A DNA stretch of 64,000 nt, taken from Oceaniferula marina (GTDB taxonomy: Bacteria > Verrucomicrobiota > Verrucomicrobiia > Verrucomicrobiales > Akkermansiaceae). Below, piece after piece: positions 52,994-63,655 of the stretch. The stretch lies in contig NZ_JACBAZ010000002.1 of NCBI RefSeq assembly GCF_013391475.1, positions 248,001 to 312,000 of the forward strand, in the 5' to 3' direction. Below the pieces are notes generated by a model, which did no database searches, was not told where the DNA came from, and saw nothing but the letters and a program-made list of their open reading frames with translations. Position numbers and translations under genes: made by a program. Positions within the stretch are counted from its first letter, which is position 1. Each line of letters begins with the position of its first letter.

Positions 52994-53170
52994 ATCACTG
53001 CTCACGCTGCCAGAGTAGGCGGCACGCTTGGGGAGTTTCAAGTTTCAAGTTTTCAGCCTCATCGTTGTGCAGCAGTGATGGCTAGTGATGGCCATAGGCA
53101 CCGTGAGAAAAGCCGATGGCGGAAATCTTGTCTCTTGACTCTTGGGCTGTGATTCTTAACGCTCCGCCCC

Positions 53171-54136
53171 ATGCGAATTCTTACCGGACTTCAGCCCAGC
53201 GGCAAACTTCACATTGGCAATTACTTTGGAGCCATGGAGCCTGCTGTTCATCTTCAGGATCAGGGGGAAGCTTTTTATTTTATTGCGGATTATCATGCGA
53301 TGACGACCACTGGGGATGCGGCCACCTTGCGTGGTAACATCCAGGATCTGGCGATTGATTTTCTCGCCTGCGGACTGGATCCGGAGAAGGCGACGATTTT
53401 CCGCCAGAGTGACATCCCCGAGGTGAACGAATTAGCTTGGGTGCTTTCCACGGTGTGTCCGATGGGTCTGCTGGAGCGGTGCCACTCCTACAAGGACAAG
53501 GTGGCCAAAGGCTTTGCTGCGAACCACGCCCTGTTTGCCTATCCGGCGCTGATGGCGGCTGATATTTTACTCTATGATGCGGATCTGGTGCCGGTGGGCA
53601 AGGATCAGAAGCAGCATCTGGAGGTGACGCGTGATCTGGCGGGAAAAATCAACGACCGCTACGGTGAGGGCACTTTGGTGATTCCCGAGGCTCAGATCAA
53701 GGAGCACACGGCAGTGGTGCCCGGGCTGGATGGCCAGAAGATGTCGAAGAGTTATAACAACACGATTCCACTGACCGGGGGCAAGAAAGCGATTCGTAAA
53801 TCGATCATGCGGGTGGTGACGGACTCCACCGCGGTGGAAGACCCGAAGCCAACCGATGGCTCCACGGTGATTGCTTTATACAAGTTATTTGCGGATGACG
53901 AGCAGATGGCGCAAATGATTGCCGACCATGAAGCCGGTGGGTTTGGTTACGGAGATTTCAAACAGCGGGTCTTTGATGCCTACTGGGAGTACTTTGCTGA
54001 GGTGCGCTCCAAGCGTGAGGAACTGGAAAACAATCTCGACTACGTCAACGGTGTGATTGCCCAAGGTGCTGAAAAAGCCCGCCAAGAGGCCAGCAAGGTG
54101 CTCGATCGGGTGCGCCACGCGGTTGGCTTGAGATAG
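53171..54136 (+). CDS. trpS: Tryptophanyl-tRNA synthetase
   Basis: 321 residues, the usual length for the short bacterial enzyme. Class I signatures: HIGN at 14-17 and KMSKS at 190-194. GLQPSGKLHIGNYFGA, FIADYHAMTT, YPALMAADILLYDADLVPVGKDQKQHLEVTRD and DSTAVEDPKP are all typical of TrpRS. It charges tRNA-Trp with tryptophan in the cytoplasm. No leader or T-box element is visible upstream in the short 130-nt gap. Confidence 0.97.
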   Translation: MRILTGLQPSGKLHIGNYFGAMEPAVHLQDQGEAFYFIADYHAMTTTGDAATLRGNIQDLAIDFLACGLDPEKATIFRQSDIPEVNELAWVLSTVCPMGLLERCHSYKDKVAKGFAANHALFAYPALMAADILLYDADLVPVGKDQKQHLEVTRDLAGKINDRYGEGTLVIPEAQIKEHTAVVPGLDGQKMSKSYNNTIPLTGGKKAIRKSIMRVVTDSTAVEDPKPTDGSTVIALYKLFADDEQMAQMIADHEAGGFGYGDFKQRVFDAYWEYFAEVRSKREELENNLDYVNGVIAQGAEKARQEASKVLDRVRHAVGLR

Positions 54137-54196
54137 GTTTGGTTTTCTCTGTTTGTTTGGAAACCCGGCTGTTGCTTGATTGAGCCAGGTCCCGAC

Positions 54197-54218
54197 GGAG
54201 GATTGAGGGCAATCCTCC
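54197..54218. repeat. Short REP-like palindrome
   Basis: GGAGGATTG, a 4-nt loop and CAATCCTCC, followed by TACC, lie 60 nt after trpS. There is no T-run, so a terminator is unlikely. The form is similar to 59606-59624. Confidence 0.55.
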
Positions 54219-54270
54219 TACCACTTGTATAGGTTTGAACAGTGGATGCGGTTCGTGGGCCTCGTTCAGA

Positions 54271-55218
54271 TTAAAATCCGTATTTCCAGGCGATGCCTGC
54301 GAAGGCGGCGGTGTCGTGGTCGCTGCGGGAGAGACGCTTGCCCGAGGCATTTTCCAGTGTCATTTCACCCGAGAACTGGGCGCCGGCATAGACGGAAAGT
54401 TCAGAGAACCTTGAAGTGGCGTAGCTTGCTCCGAGATAGACCGGGATACCTCGGTGTTCGCCGATGCCATCGGGATTGGACGTATCATCATCCAGACGGA
54501 AGCGGAGTTTTTCATAGCGGCTGCCGAGAGTGATCTTCCAGTCAGCGGATGCTTGCCAGACCAGATTCAGTCCGGGGCCTCGGCTGGCACCAAAGCCACG
54601 CCCGGTTTCGAGCTGCAGGCTGTCGGTGATTTTCCAGTTGATGATCAGGATGGGAAAGACGGAGGTGGAGTCCTCGAGTTGGGAAAGTACCCCGATGCCG
54701 GGACCGAGGCGGAGGTGATCTCCGAAGGCATAACTGAACCCGCCAAAGAACCCGCCGGTGATGGAATCGGAAAATCCCGCACCGCTTTCTGCAGAACTTC
54801 GCACGGTTGGAATGGCAAACAGTTTCCATTGATCATCGATCGCCCAACGAATCGGAACCGAGAGGCTGAAGCGGTGGATGTCCGACCACGGTTCGGGGTG
54901 AAGGTCGGAAAAATCGTATGCGTCCAGTCCGTATCCCAGCGAGAGGCCAATGCTACGTTCGCGGTCGAACACCCGGTTGATGCCGAGGCGTAGGTTGATG
55001 CGGTCGACGGAAAAGGATCCTCCGTCGTCGAGATCGGTGTCGAATTGATGCAGGTAGCCGAGACGCACCGAGGGAACCCAATCCGGGATGGAGGCATCGG
55101 GGAGAATCGGGGCGGGGTCATCGCCGCCGAGCAGAGGGGTGGAAATAAGGCAGGTCAGAAGGGTGGATTGGAAGAGGCCGCGGGAGAATCGGAAGTGGGA
55201 GAACCGGATGGATGTCAT
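54271..55218 (-). CDS. Outer-membrane beta-barrel protein (DUF6268-like)
   Basis: 315 residues; signal peptide ending near LLG-G. The body is a set of amphipathic beta strands (VPSVRLGYLHQFDTDLDDGG, INLRLGINRVFDRERSIGLSLGYGLDAYDF, GGFFGGFSYAFGDHLRLGPGIGVL, DWKITLGSRYEKLRFRL, PVYLGASYATSRFSELSVYAGAQF) and ends in Tyr-Gly-Phe, a typical barrel C-terminus. The second gene of a pair, 3 nt behind the thioredoxin-like gene. Function unknown. Confidence 0.75.
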   Translation of the reverse strand: MTSIRFSHFRFSRGLFQSTLLTCLISTPLLGGDDPAPILPDASIPDWVPSVRLGYLHQFDTDLDDGGSFSVDRINLRLGINRVFDRERSIGLSLGYGLDAYDFSDLHPEPWSDIHRFSLSVPIRWAIDDQWKLFAIPTVRSSAESGAGFSDSITGGFFGGFSYAFGDHLRLGPGIGVLSQLEDSTSVFPILIINWKITDSLQLETGRGFGASRGPGLNLVWQASADWKITLGSRYEKLRFRLDDDTSNPDGIGEHRGIPVYLGASYATSRFSELSVYAGAQFSGEMTLENASGKRLSRSDHDTAAFAGIAWKYGF

Positions 55219-55221
55219 GGG

Positions 55222-55836
55222 TTAGCGCATTTGTTTTTTGAGAAATTGGCGGAGTGAGGATTCATTTTCTTTCGAGTGTTTCCCCTGACAGCGCCAGACG
55301 ACCTTGCCTTGTTTATCGACGAGGAATAGATGAATATCCTTTTCGTTGGGAATATGCAATGATTTACGGAACGGCCATTTATCGATGTAGATCGTGTAGG
55401 TGCGCTCCCTGGCGGCTTTGGTTTTGACACCCCTGCGCATCCCGCTGTTGAGCATGGAGCGCCGGATCGGCCCCATCGGATAGATGGTGGGGATTTCATA
55501 ATAACGGAATGTTTTTCCCGTTTGTTTGTATTGCTGTTCGAGCAGGTCACCGGCGGGGAACCAGGTATCAACCAGTTCCTGATGCCAACGTTGGAAGGCA
55601 ACAATCATGAGTTTGTAATCGCCATCGAGTTCGTTGGGGATGTTTCTCTTTTGTTTGGCGAGGTTGCGGAACTTGTGAACGGGAAAGGGCATGCCGGTTT
55701 TGCTAAGGTCGAGGGCGACGGCCTTATCGGTGGCAGGTTCTGCCGTGAGGGAGGGAGAGGCGATCAGTCCGATGATGCTGCACAACAACCAACAGAGGGA
55801 GCGAACCAGGGGTGGGGTATGGGTGGGGGTAACCAT
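55222..55836 (-). CDS. Exported thioredoxin-fold-like protein without CxxC
   Basis: 204 residues with a signal peptide ending near LTA-E. The pattern KLMIVAFQRWHQELVDTWFPAGDLLEQQY, then TFRYYEIPTIYPMGP, a middle HIPNEKDIHLFLVDKQGKVVWRCQGKHSKENESSLRQFLKK resembles a thioredoxin-like fold, close in layout to ATP10-type proteins. No redox Cys pair is present, so a disulfide function is unlikely. It is co-transcribed with the outer-membrane barrel and may assist that protein in the periplasm (inference). Confidence 0.65.
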   Translation of the reverse strand: MVTPTHTPPLVRSLCWLLCSIIGLIASPSLTAEPATDKAVALDLSKTGMPFPVHKFRNLAKQKRNIPNELDGDYKLMIVAFQRWHQELVDTWFPAGDLLEQQYKQTGKTFRYYEIPTIYPMGPIRRSMLNSGMRRGVKTKAARERTYTIYIDKWPFRKSLHIPNEKDIHLFLVDKQGKVVWRCQGKHSKENESSLRQFLKKQMR

Positions 55837-55991
55837 CCTGCACGGTGTACTTGAACTCGGGATACCGCAAGTGGGATTGTTTTTAAGCTGCGACTCTGCT
55901 TGGTGATGGCAGTGGTAATGAACATGGAAAACGATCGCTTTCCCGAGGTTTTTCGCTTGTTGTTGGAGCAGGGGCTTATCAGTCTGCGTCC

Positions 55992-56534
55992 ATGTCAGAA
56001 AATCCGTATCTTGCGCCGCAGACAGATGTGCAAAATATCACCAATGAAGAAGCTCCCCGCTATGTCGAACTCGCATCCCGTTGGGCCAGATTGGGTGCCT
56101 TGATTTTGGACAATTTGATTCTTTCCGTGGTGTTTATTCCTGTAGTGTTTTTAGTGATTTATTTGGATGATATGTCGGGAAGCGGTACCATGCTGGACAA
56201 AATGATTGTCATGAGTGGGACGTGGACCTGGACTGTGCTGACTGCAGTTGTCGGGGTCGTGGCTTATGTGGCTTTGAATGGGTATCTTTTGGTGAATTCC
56301 GGCCAGAGCATCGGTAAAAAGGTCTTGGGGATTCAGATCGTCGATTATGAGACCTATCAGCTTCTTCCTTTTGGTAAGGTGATTGGATTACGCTATGTGC
56401 TGGCTCAGGCAATCATGCACCTTCCCTTCGTTGGTTGGCTCTTTGCCTTGATTGATGCCATCTGTATTTTCTCATCCGACAAGCGTTGTGTGCATGATAT
56501 GTTTGCCGGTTCTTCGGTGATCAAGGCTCGCTAG
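55992..56534 (+). CDS. RDD-family membrane protein
   Basis: 180 residues. After a soluble start (MSENPYLAPQTDV) come SRWARLGALILDNLILSVVF, the RDD-type first helix with Arg and Asp, then two more hydrophobic helices and the typical GQSIGKKVLGIQIVDYETY stretch. The end has CVHDMFAGSSVIK, the family's conserved HD..AGT-like motif. Inner-membrane location; members are linked to ion transport or to anchoring of neighbours, but no activity can be assigned. First gene of a plus-strand cluster of four. Confidence 0.85.
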   Translation: MSENPYLAPQTDVQNITNEEAPRYVELASRWARLGALILDNLILSVVFIPVVFLVIYLDDMSGSGTMLDKMIVMSGTWTWTVLTAVVGVVAYVALNGYLLVNSGQSIGKKVLGIQIVDYETYQLLPFGKVIGLRYVLAQAIMHLPFVGWLFALIDAICIFSSDKRCVHDMFAGSSVIKAR

Positions 56535-56558
56535 TTTTTAATTCAACGCCCTTCACTT

Positions 56559-58286
56559 ATGGCTCGCAATCAAAAGCAAATGTCCGGCAAAGGCGCTTTG
56601 GTCTTTGGCTTGATCTGGACGGCATTCAGTTCGATTTTCGTCGTGGTTGGTTTGGTATCCACCTATCAGGCGGTGCATCGATCGACTTGGCCGGCGGTGG
56701 ATTGTGAGTTGACGCGTTTTGAAGTGAAGTCGGATCCGAAGCTGGATCCCGCATTCCAACCTCAGGTTGAGTTCACGTATGAATGGGAAGGGCAATCGTA
56801 TCAGGGCGACAAGGTATGGGTGAGTCAGAAGGGGGAGGATGATTATGAAGATTTAGGGGAGTTGATCGAGCAATACCGCCGCGGGGATTTGTCCCGGTGT
56901 TATGTCAACCCGGACCAACCAGGCGAAGCCGTTCTGCTTGCCGAATCCGATGACCTTTGGGGTGGTTTGGTGTTTGCTTTGTTTGGCGGAGGTTTTGTAG
57001 CGATTGGTATTGGGATTATGTTTAGCAGTCGCTGGATGAAAAAGCAGGAGAATGCGCCGCTGTCATCCAAATCCAGTGGAGAGGAGGGGGCACCGAATGT
57101 GATCTTGGTTCCCTTTTTCTTGTTGTTTGGCTTGGCGGGGCTCGGTGTGCTGCTCTTTGTCGTGCTGCCCCAGGGGATGAAGTACCAGGATGCCCGGGGG
57201 TGGGATGAGACACCGGCGGTGGTGGAGTGGAGTCGGGTACAATCCCATAGCAGTGACGATGGCACAACCTACAGTGTGGATATTTTTTACCGCTATCAGT
57301 ATCAGGAGAAGGAATATAAATCCAACACGGTGGACATTTTTTCGGGAAGTTCGAGCGGCCGCTCCGGCAAGCAGGAAAAAGTAAATCAACATCCTGCCGG
57401 AAAAGAGATTGTTTGTTATGTGAATCCGGAAAAACCCTGGCAGGCATTGTTGCATCGTGATCTCGGTTGGTGGGCGTTGTTTGCTCTGTTCCCGCTGCCT
57501 TTTCTTGCGGTTGGCTTTGGCGGGTTATGGTGGTTGTATAAAAAGCGGGCCAAGGCGTCGGTGGAGTTGAGTAGTAGTGATGCTTTGGGGCGCCGAACAA
57601 GTTCCTTGCGGCACGAAGCCGGAGTGAGGGATGCCTTTCATGGTGGTGGGAGCTCATCTGTGTCCGGCGAAAAAACCTTTAGCCCGTCGGGAAGCCGGGT
57701 GAAGGGGCTGCTGGGCATTTTGTTTTTTGCCCTGTTCTGGAACGGGATTGTTTCGGTGTTTGTCACGATCGCGGTCAAAGGATGGTTGGCTGGTAACCCG
57801 GAATGGTTTTTGATGGTGTTTCTGATTCCATTTGTATTGGTCGGTCTCGGGACCATGGTGTTCAGCATGTATTCGTTTCTTGCGCTGTTTAATCCGTCTC
57901 CGCGCATCACGCTTAAGCCGGGGGCGCTTACTTTGGGGGGGTCTGCCACCCTTCGTTGGAGGATTCCGAGTAAAGCCCAGCGCTTGAAACAATTCCGTCT
58001 CTATCTGGTGGGGGAGGAAGAAGCCCAGTACCGCCGGGGAACCAACACGGTAACGGACACCGAGGTGTTTTTTGAGCAATTGCTCTTTGAGACTGCGGAT
58101 CCGAGGCAGGCGTCCCGGGGCGAGCTGCAGTGTGTGGTTCCCGTCAACACGATGCCGAGCTGGAAGAGTCAGCATCATGAGATCAAGTGGTCGCTGGTGG
58201 TCAAGGGGGACATTGCCCTCTGGCCGGATATCAACGACACCTATGCGCTTGAGGTCGTGGCCCCCGATTTTACTCCCCAACACTAA
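56559..58286 (+). CDS. Membrane protein with two DUF3592 domains
   Basis: 575 residues. Two copies of the DUF3592 layout are visible: helix, extracytoplasmic beta domain, helix. Copy 1: VFGLIWTAFSSIFVVVGLV, WPAVDCELTRFEVKS, VEFTYEWEGQSYQGDKVW, RCYVNPDQPGEAVL. Copy 2: PFFLLFGLAGLGVLLFVVL, TPAVVEWSRVQSHS, DIFYRYQYQEKEYKSNTVD, VCYVNPEKPWQALL. A third hydrophobic block near residues 385-435 leads to a C-terminal soluble domain (ITLKPGALTLGGSATLRWRIP). Function unknown. It lies between the RDD gene and a soluble beta-sandwich gene that starts 8 nt after its stop. Confidence 0.85.
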   Translation: MARNQKQMSGKGALVFGLIWTAFSSIFVVVGLVSTYQAVHRSTWPAVDCELTRFEVKSDPKLDPAFQPQVEFTYEWEGQSYQGDKVWVSQKGEDDYEDLGELIEQYRRGDLSRCYVNPDQPGEAVLLAESDDLWGGLVFALFGGGFVAIGIGIMFSSRWMKKQENAPLSSKSSGEEGAPNVILVPFFLLFGLAGLGVLLFVVLPQGMKYQDARGWDETPAVVEWSRVQSHSSDDGTTYSVDIFYRYQYQEKEYKSNTVDIFSGSSSGRSGKQEKVNQHPAGKEIVCYVNPEKPWQALLHRDLGWWALFALFPLPFLAVGFGGLWWLYKKRAKASVELSSSDALGRRTSSLRHEAGVRDAFHGGGSSSVSGEKTFSPSGSRVKGLLGILFFALFWNGIVSVFVTIAVKGWLAGNPEWFLMVFLIPFVLVGLGTMVFSMYSFLALFNPSPRITLKPGALTLGGSATLRWRIPSKAQRLKQFRLYLVGEEEAQYRRGTNTVTDTEVFFEQLLFETADPRQASRGELQCVVPVNTMPSWKSQHHEIKWSLVVKGDIALWPDINDTYALEVVAPDFTPQH

Positions 58287-58294
58287 CAAAAACG

Positions 58295-58708
58295 ATGTCA
58301 GCCCATTTTCAAATCCAAGTTGATTATAACCACACTGCATTCACTCCGGGGGATACCATTTCCGGAAAACTGCAATGGACGCCGACCAGTGACGCTAAAA
58401 CGGTGGGGTTTCGCTTGTTCTGGTATACCAGTGGCAAGGGGACCCAGGATATCGAGGTGATCGAAGAGCTCGAGTGGCCGGCAAACCAGGGTGAGGGGTC
58501 ATTTGCGTTTACTCTGCCCAACAGCCCTTACAGTTTTTCCGGCACCTTGGTCTCCTTGATCTGGGCATTGGAGGCGGTGTTATTGCCTGACCAGGAATCC
58601 GAGAGTTATGTATTCCAATTGACGCCTGACGGGCGGGAAATACATTTGCAGCCAGTGGAGAATAGTCAGGTCGGTGGAGGAAAGAAAAAGTGGTTCCGTC
58701 AGCGGTAG
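58295..58708 (+). CDS. Small beta-sandwich protein, arrestin-like appearance
   Basis: 137 residues without signal or membrane segment. FQIQVDYNHTAFTPGDTISGKLQWTP is a typical opening of arrestin/SpoOM-like beta sandwiches; GSFAFTLPNSPYSFSGTLVSLIWALEAVL continues that pattern, and the tail is basic (KKKWFRQR). The C-terminal part of the preceding DUF3592 protein has a related sequence feel (SWKSQHHEIKWSLVVKGDIALWP), so the two may interact or share ancestry. Function not established. Confidence 0.65.
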   Translation: MSAHFQIQVDYNHTAFTPGDTISGKLQWTPTSDAKTVGFRLFWYTSGKGTQDIEVIEELEWPANQGEGSFAFTLPNSPYSFSGTLVSLIWALEAVLLPDQESESYVFQLTPDGREIHLQPVENSQVGGGKKKWFRQR

Positions 58709-58731
58709 CGAATCACGTACATAAAAGAGTG

Positions 58732-59328
58732 ATGAGGGCGCATGATAACCCTTTTGCAACAGACCGGGTCGAGCAGTTGCTTGTCTTTCGTCCCGAGTGG
58801 TCGGGGACGAGTTGGTCGGCAATCGAGGATCGCTGGACGAAGCTGGGGCAACGTGGAGCTTTGATCGGGCCGCATGGTTCGGGTAAAACCACCTTTTTGG
58901 ACGCCTGGGAAAAACGTCTGATGGAGCAGGGGGGCGAAGTGCTGCGTTTGTTTCTCAACCGGGAGTCGAGGGAGCTGGATGAGATCGCTTGGGAGGCGCT
59001 TGAGGACGCCTCGGGGAAGATCGTCATCCTCGATGGTGAAGAACAGCTTGGCTGGTTGCAGCGACGTCGGTTTTATCAGTGCACGGCCAGTGCGGCCGGT
59101 GTGCTTGTGGCTCGCCATCGTCGGGGGAAGTTGCCGGTTCTGTTGGAATTTGAACCCAACATGGAGCTGCTCATCCGCTGTGTGCATGAGTTGGCACCCC
59201 AACAAGTTGAGGCGCTCTCCGAGCATTTACCCAGCTGGTGGCGCGAGCACCATGGAAATATCCGGGAGGTGCTGCTGCGTTGTTACGATTATGGGGCGGG
59301 GACTTCCCAGTCCCCGGTTGGAGAATGA
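58732..59328 (+). CDS. P-loop ATPase/NTPase, AAA-like
   Basis: 198 residues from ATG 58732 (MRAHDNPFATDRVEQLLVFRPEW); a GTG at 58690 would overlap the preceding gene. Walker A is GPHGSGKTT and Walker B the hydrophobic IVILDGEEQLGWLQR. It is short, with no clear sensor region. The last codons (GAGTSQSPVGE) are read from a GC-rich palindrome, so the C-terminus may have been altered by a repeat insertion. Fourth gene of the RDD/DUF3592/beta-sandwich cluster; an energy-using partner of these membrane proteins is a reasonable guess. Confidence 0.8.
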   Translation: MRAHDNPFATDRVEQLLVFRPEWSGTSWSAIEDRWTKLGQRGALIGPHGSGKTTFLDAWEKRLMEQGGEVLRLFLNRESRELDEIAWEALEDASGKIVILDGEEQLGWLQRRRFYQCTASAAGVLVARHRRGKLPVLLEFEPNMELLIRCVHELAPQQVEALSEHLPSWWREHHGNIREVLLRCYDYGAGTSQSPVGE

Positions 59329-59333
59329 TTGTA

Positions 59334-59358
59334 GGGCCGGTTTCTAACCTGCCGGCCC
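59334..59358. repeat. Short REP-like palindrome
   Basis: GGGCCGG, an 11-nt loop and CCGGCCC lie 5 nt behind the ATPase stop, directly abutting element copy 3. Confidence 0.6.
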
Positions 59359-59360
59359 TT

Positions 59361-59563
59361 ATACCACTCCGCAAAACAGATGAGACGATTGAAAGTTTTA
59401 AAGCTGTGAGGAAATGCACTTCGTGGTCTACCAGAGTTCCGGATAAATTTCTGTTCTGGCTGCGTTTCTCCTCAGTCATGGTGCCCGCACCATTCCATCG
59501 TCGCGCCTTGCCAAAACAGAAATTTATCTCGGCAATCGTCCCGTCTGTTTTGCTACTTGGTAT
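59361..59563 (-). repeat. Fold-back repeat element, copy 3 (diverged)
   Basis: 203 bp in the orientation of copy 2. The ends and the central hairpin are kept, but much of the interior differs. The inner arms 59442-59460 and 59510-59528 pair in 18 of 19 positions, although most of their bases differ from copies 1 and 2. It starts 32 nt after the ATPase stop. Confidence 0.9.
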
Positions 59564-59605
59564 TATGGGGTAAGGCGAGGAGACTTGTTTGTTCCTTGGC
59601 TTGTC

Positions 59606-59624
59606 GACAGGATGGAATCCTGTC
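59606..59624. repeat. Short REP-like palindrome
   Basis: GACAGGAT, GGA, ATCCTGTC, followed by CTAC. There is no T-run. It lies between element copy 3 and pspA. Confidence 0.5.
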
Positions 59625-59685
59625 CTACTTTGCTGGAAGCAGAGTTCGGGCTTCGCACGACAGGAAGCCGGGGACTGGGTAGGTT

Positions 59686-60447
59686 CTACTCACTGACACC
59701 TGGGCCCATCGTGCTTTTCGTGGTGCCGGTAGAGCTCTCTTTCTCGCTTGCTTTGGGCTCCGTGGATTCGAGCTCGATGCCTTCAGCTGCCGCAAAGTCG
59801 GCGAGGGCCATCTCGGCGAGGGCGTCCTGTTCGGCAGCCTTGATGTTGATATCATCCATGTCCATCGAGTCGCGGGCGACACGGGCGCGGCCGGCGGCCT
59901 TGTTGCGCTCGTCTTCGACCATTTCTTCGAGTCGGTTCAGGGTGTCGCCGGATCCTCCGATCTCGGTGACCATACCGGAAGCCATTTCGTTGAGTTCAGC
60001 CATGGCTTTCTGGACTTTCATATCGTCGATATTGCGGGAAAGCTCCTCGATTTTCTTTTTGGCCGTTTTGACACTGACGTCGCGGGCTCGGACGAGTTCT
60101 TTGTAACGGGCTTCGGCACCTTCGAGTTGCTTGACCATTTCGTCGTGTTCTTTATCGACGGTTTGCAGCTTCATGGCGAGTTCACCGGCTGCCTGGCGGT
60201 TGCCGGCTTTGAGGTTGGCGGTGGTTTTGGCGCGTAGTTCGGTTTCCTGTTTATCGAGCTTTTTAGTTTGGGAGATGAGTTTTTCGACCAGAGCGGCGTG
60301 GGTGGCCAGGCCTTTGTTGAACTCGGATATTTGTTTGCGCAGGTTTTCTTTTTCGACATCCAGAAGGGCTTCTGGATTGCGTTTTTCGATACCGCCGATG
60401 AACAGGCCGAGGAAGCCTTTGATGAGATTGCCGATGCGTTTGAACAT
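59686..60447 (-). CDS. pspA: PspA/IM30 (Vipp1)-family membrane-stress protein
   Basis: 253 residues, close to the usual PspA length (about 220-260). The N-terminus MFKRIGNLIKGFLGLFIGGIEKRNPEALLDV is the amphipathic membrane-binding helix plus start of the coiled coil. Long helices follow (LRKQISEFNKGLATHAALVEKL, ELRAKTTANLKAGNRQAAGELAMKLQTVDKEHDEMVKQL) and the tail is Ser/Glu-rich. Such proteins form ESCRT-III-like rods that protect or remodel the inner membrane. No pspF or pspBC is adjacent; it is divergent from typA. Confidence 0.9.
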   Translation of the reverse strand: MFKRIGNLIKGFLGLFIGGIEKRNPEALLDVEKENLRKQISEFNKGLATHAALVEKLISQTKKLDKQETELRAKTTANLKAGNRQAAGELAMKLQTVDKEHDEMVKQLEGAEARYKELVRARDVSVKTAKKKIEELSRNIDDMKVQKAMAELNEMASGMVTEIGGSGDTLNRLEEMVEDERNKAAGRARVARDSMDMDDINIKAAEQDALAEMALADFAAAEGIELESTEPKASEKESSTGTTKSTMGPGVSE

Positions 60448-60696
60448 GATAGGGTAGGTTGATTGGGCGAACTATGACGAAAAAATCAGATGACGACAAG
60501 TATAAGTGACCGGGGATATTGTAATTTGGTGCATTGCGGGCGGGTGTGGGATTTTGATTCCCGGACTGCTGGCGGTCTTTTTGAGATTCGGGATTGCAAT
60601 TTCCTCGAAATCAAGGAGTCTCCGCGCTCGCCCACGGCCCTTCAGCGCTGCCGACCGGGTTTTTGTTGACCTTTTTACCACCCCCTTTTTTGTGCC

Positions 60697-62526
<1,830 letters not shown>

Positions 62527-62802
62527 GCGGAATCGGGCTCATTGAATCAACGTGTTTTACTAAAGAGGATCGCTGAGAGCCGATCCATTCTTCGGGCGTA
62601 CTTCAAATCGGAGCGTTCTGCTTTGATATGGCTGTCGGTTATCAGGGGCTGATAATCCGTTCAAAGCTTACTTTTCGGACATGGCTTATATTGGGAGCAG
62701 GCAATGCCTCCTGTGTAAAATTGACGATGGGAGGTAAAATAATCAGTTGATTGTATTGTGCATGAGTGGGTTATGATCCCCTTGGTAAACCCATAGCGTA
62801 TA

Positions 62803-63507
62803 ATGAAAATGAAACAAATAATGACTTTGGCTGGTTGCGGTTGCTTGATGGTGGCGCCTACCCAGGCTGCGACTGTACAGTTCAACGTTATCAATCTCTT
62901 TGGACACAATCCGGGAAATGATCTTACATCGGCAGCTCAATTTTCATCTCAGGTTGATATCGGAGCGTTGTCGGGTGATTTGCTTTTATCTGGAACTTCT
63001 TTTGATCTGACCTTGAGGGGGGTAGAGAGTAATGGCTCTACTACAGATGTAACATGGAAAGATTCTACAGATTCGTATGCCCCTGGGGCTGGAACTGCTG
63101 GTTCACAGGAAAAAACGCGCTGGGCTACAGATGAAGAAATGAATTTTACATTCAGCAATTTTGATATACTTGCTGATAATCCAACGGTTCAGGTTACCGA
63201 TATTTTAGTCGTAGAGACTTACTATACCCAGTCTAGTAACAGCGATGGCAAGCAAATGGATTATTGGTTAAATAATGGGACTGTGACCAATGGAATGATT
63301 CATGCATCTGATGGAACGATGGCATTAACAGGCTTGAGCATTGAAGAGGATGATGTTTTGAATTTTAAGTATAAGGGAACGAATTACGCCCGATTAGATT
63401 ACAAGTTATTAAAATTCGAAGTTCAGTATGAAATCATCCCCGAGCCCTCTTCAGCCGCCTTGCTCGGTCTCGGTGCCATGGGCCTACTGATGCGTCGCCG
63501 CAAATAA
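62803..63507 (+). CDS. PEP-CTERM protein, stand-alone
   Basis: 234 residues; signal peptide ending near TQA-A. The mature region is beta-rich and Thr/Ser/Asp-rich (FGHNPGNDLTSAAQFSSQVDIGAL, MNFTFSNFDILADNPTVQVTDILVVETYY). The C-terminus is PEPSSAAL, GLGAMG and LLMRRRK. It is not next to a sigma/FecR pair, and its DNA is more AT-rich than its neighbours. It has its own strong terminator and so is a single-gene unit. Confidence 0.9.
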   Translation: MKMKQIMTLAGCGCLMVAPTQAATVQFNVINLFGHNPGNDLTSAAQFSSQVDIGALSGDLLLSGTSFDLTLRGVESNGSTTDVTWKDSTDSYAPGAGTAGSQEKTRWATDEEMNFTFSNFDILADNPTVQVTDILVVETYYTQSSNSDGKQMDYWLNNGTVTNGMIHASDGTMALTGLSIEEDDVLNFKYKGTNYARLDYKLLKFEVQYEIIPEPSSAALLGLGAMGLLMRRRK

Positions 63508-63532
63508 ACCACTCTTCATTGTGTTATCGTTT

Positions 63533-63570
63533 CCCGGTAGGTGGGCTTCGGCCTGCTTGCCGGGTTTTTT
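63533..63570 (+). terminator. Intrinsic terminator of the stand-alone PEP-CTERM gene
   Basis: A 14-bp stem (CCCGGTAGGTGGGC / GCCTGCTTGCCGGG, four G-T wobbles) closed by a TTCG tetraloop and followed by six T, 26 nt after the stop codon. Confidence 0.95.
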
Positions 63571-63655
63571 CTGGGTGTGATTTGAGTGAAAATGAACGAT
63601 ATGGCGGTAAAATGATCGCTTGCCTGACCGTCTGTGTCTGAATAGGTTGATAGCT

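Noticed and set aside
62794-62805. TATAAT as -10 box of the stand-alone PEP-CTERM gene
   Set aside because: It overlaps the start codon region, so it could not serve that start.
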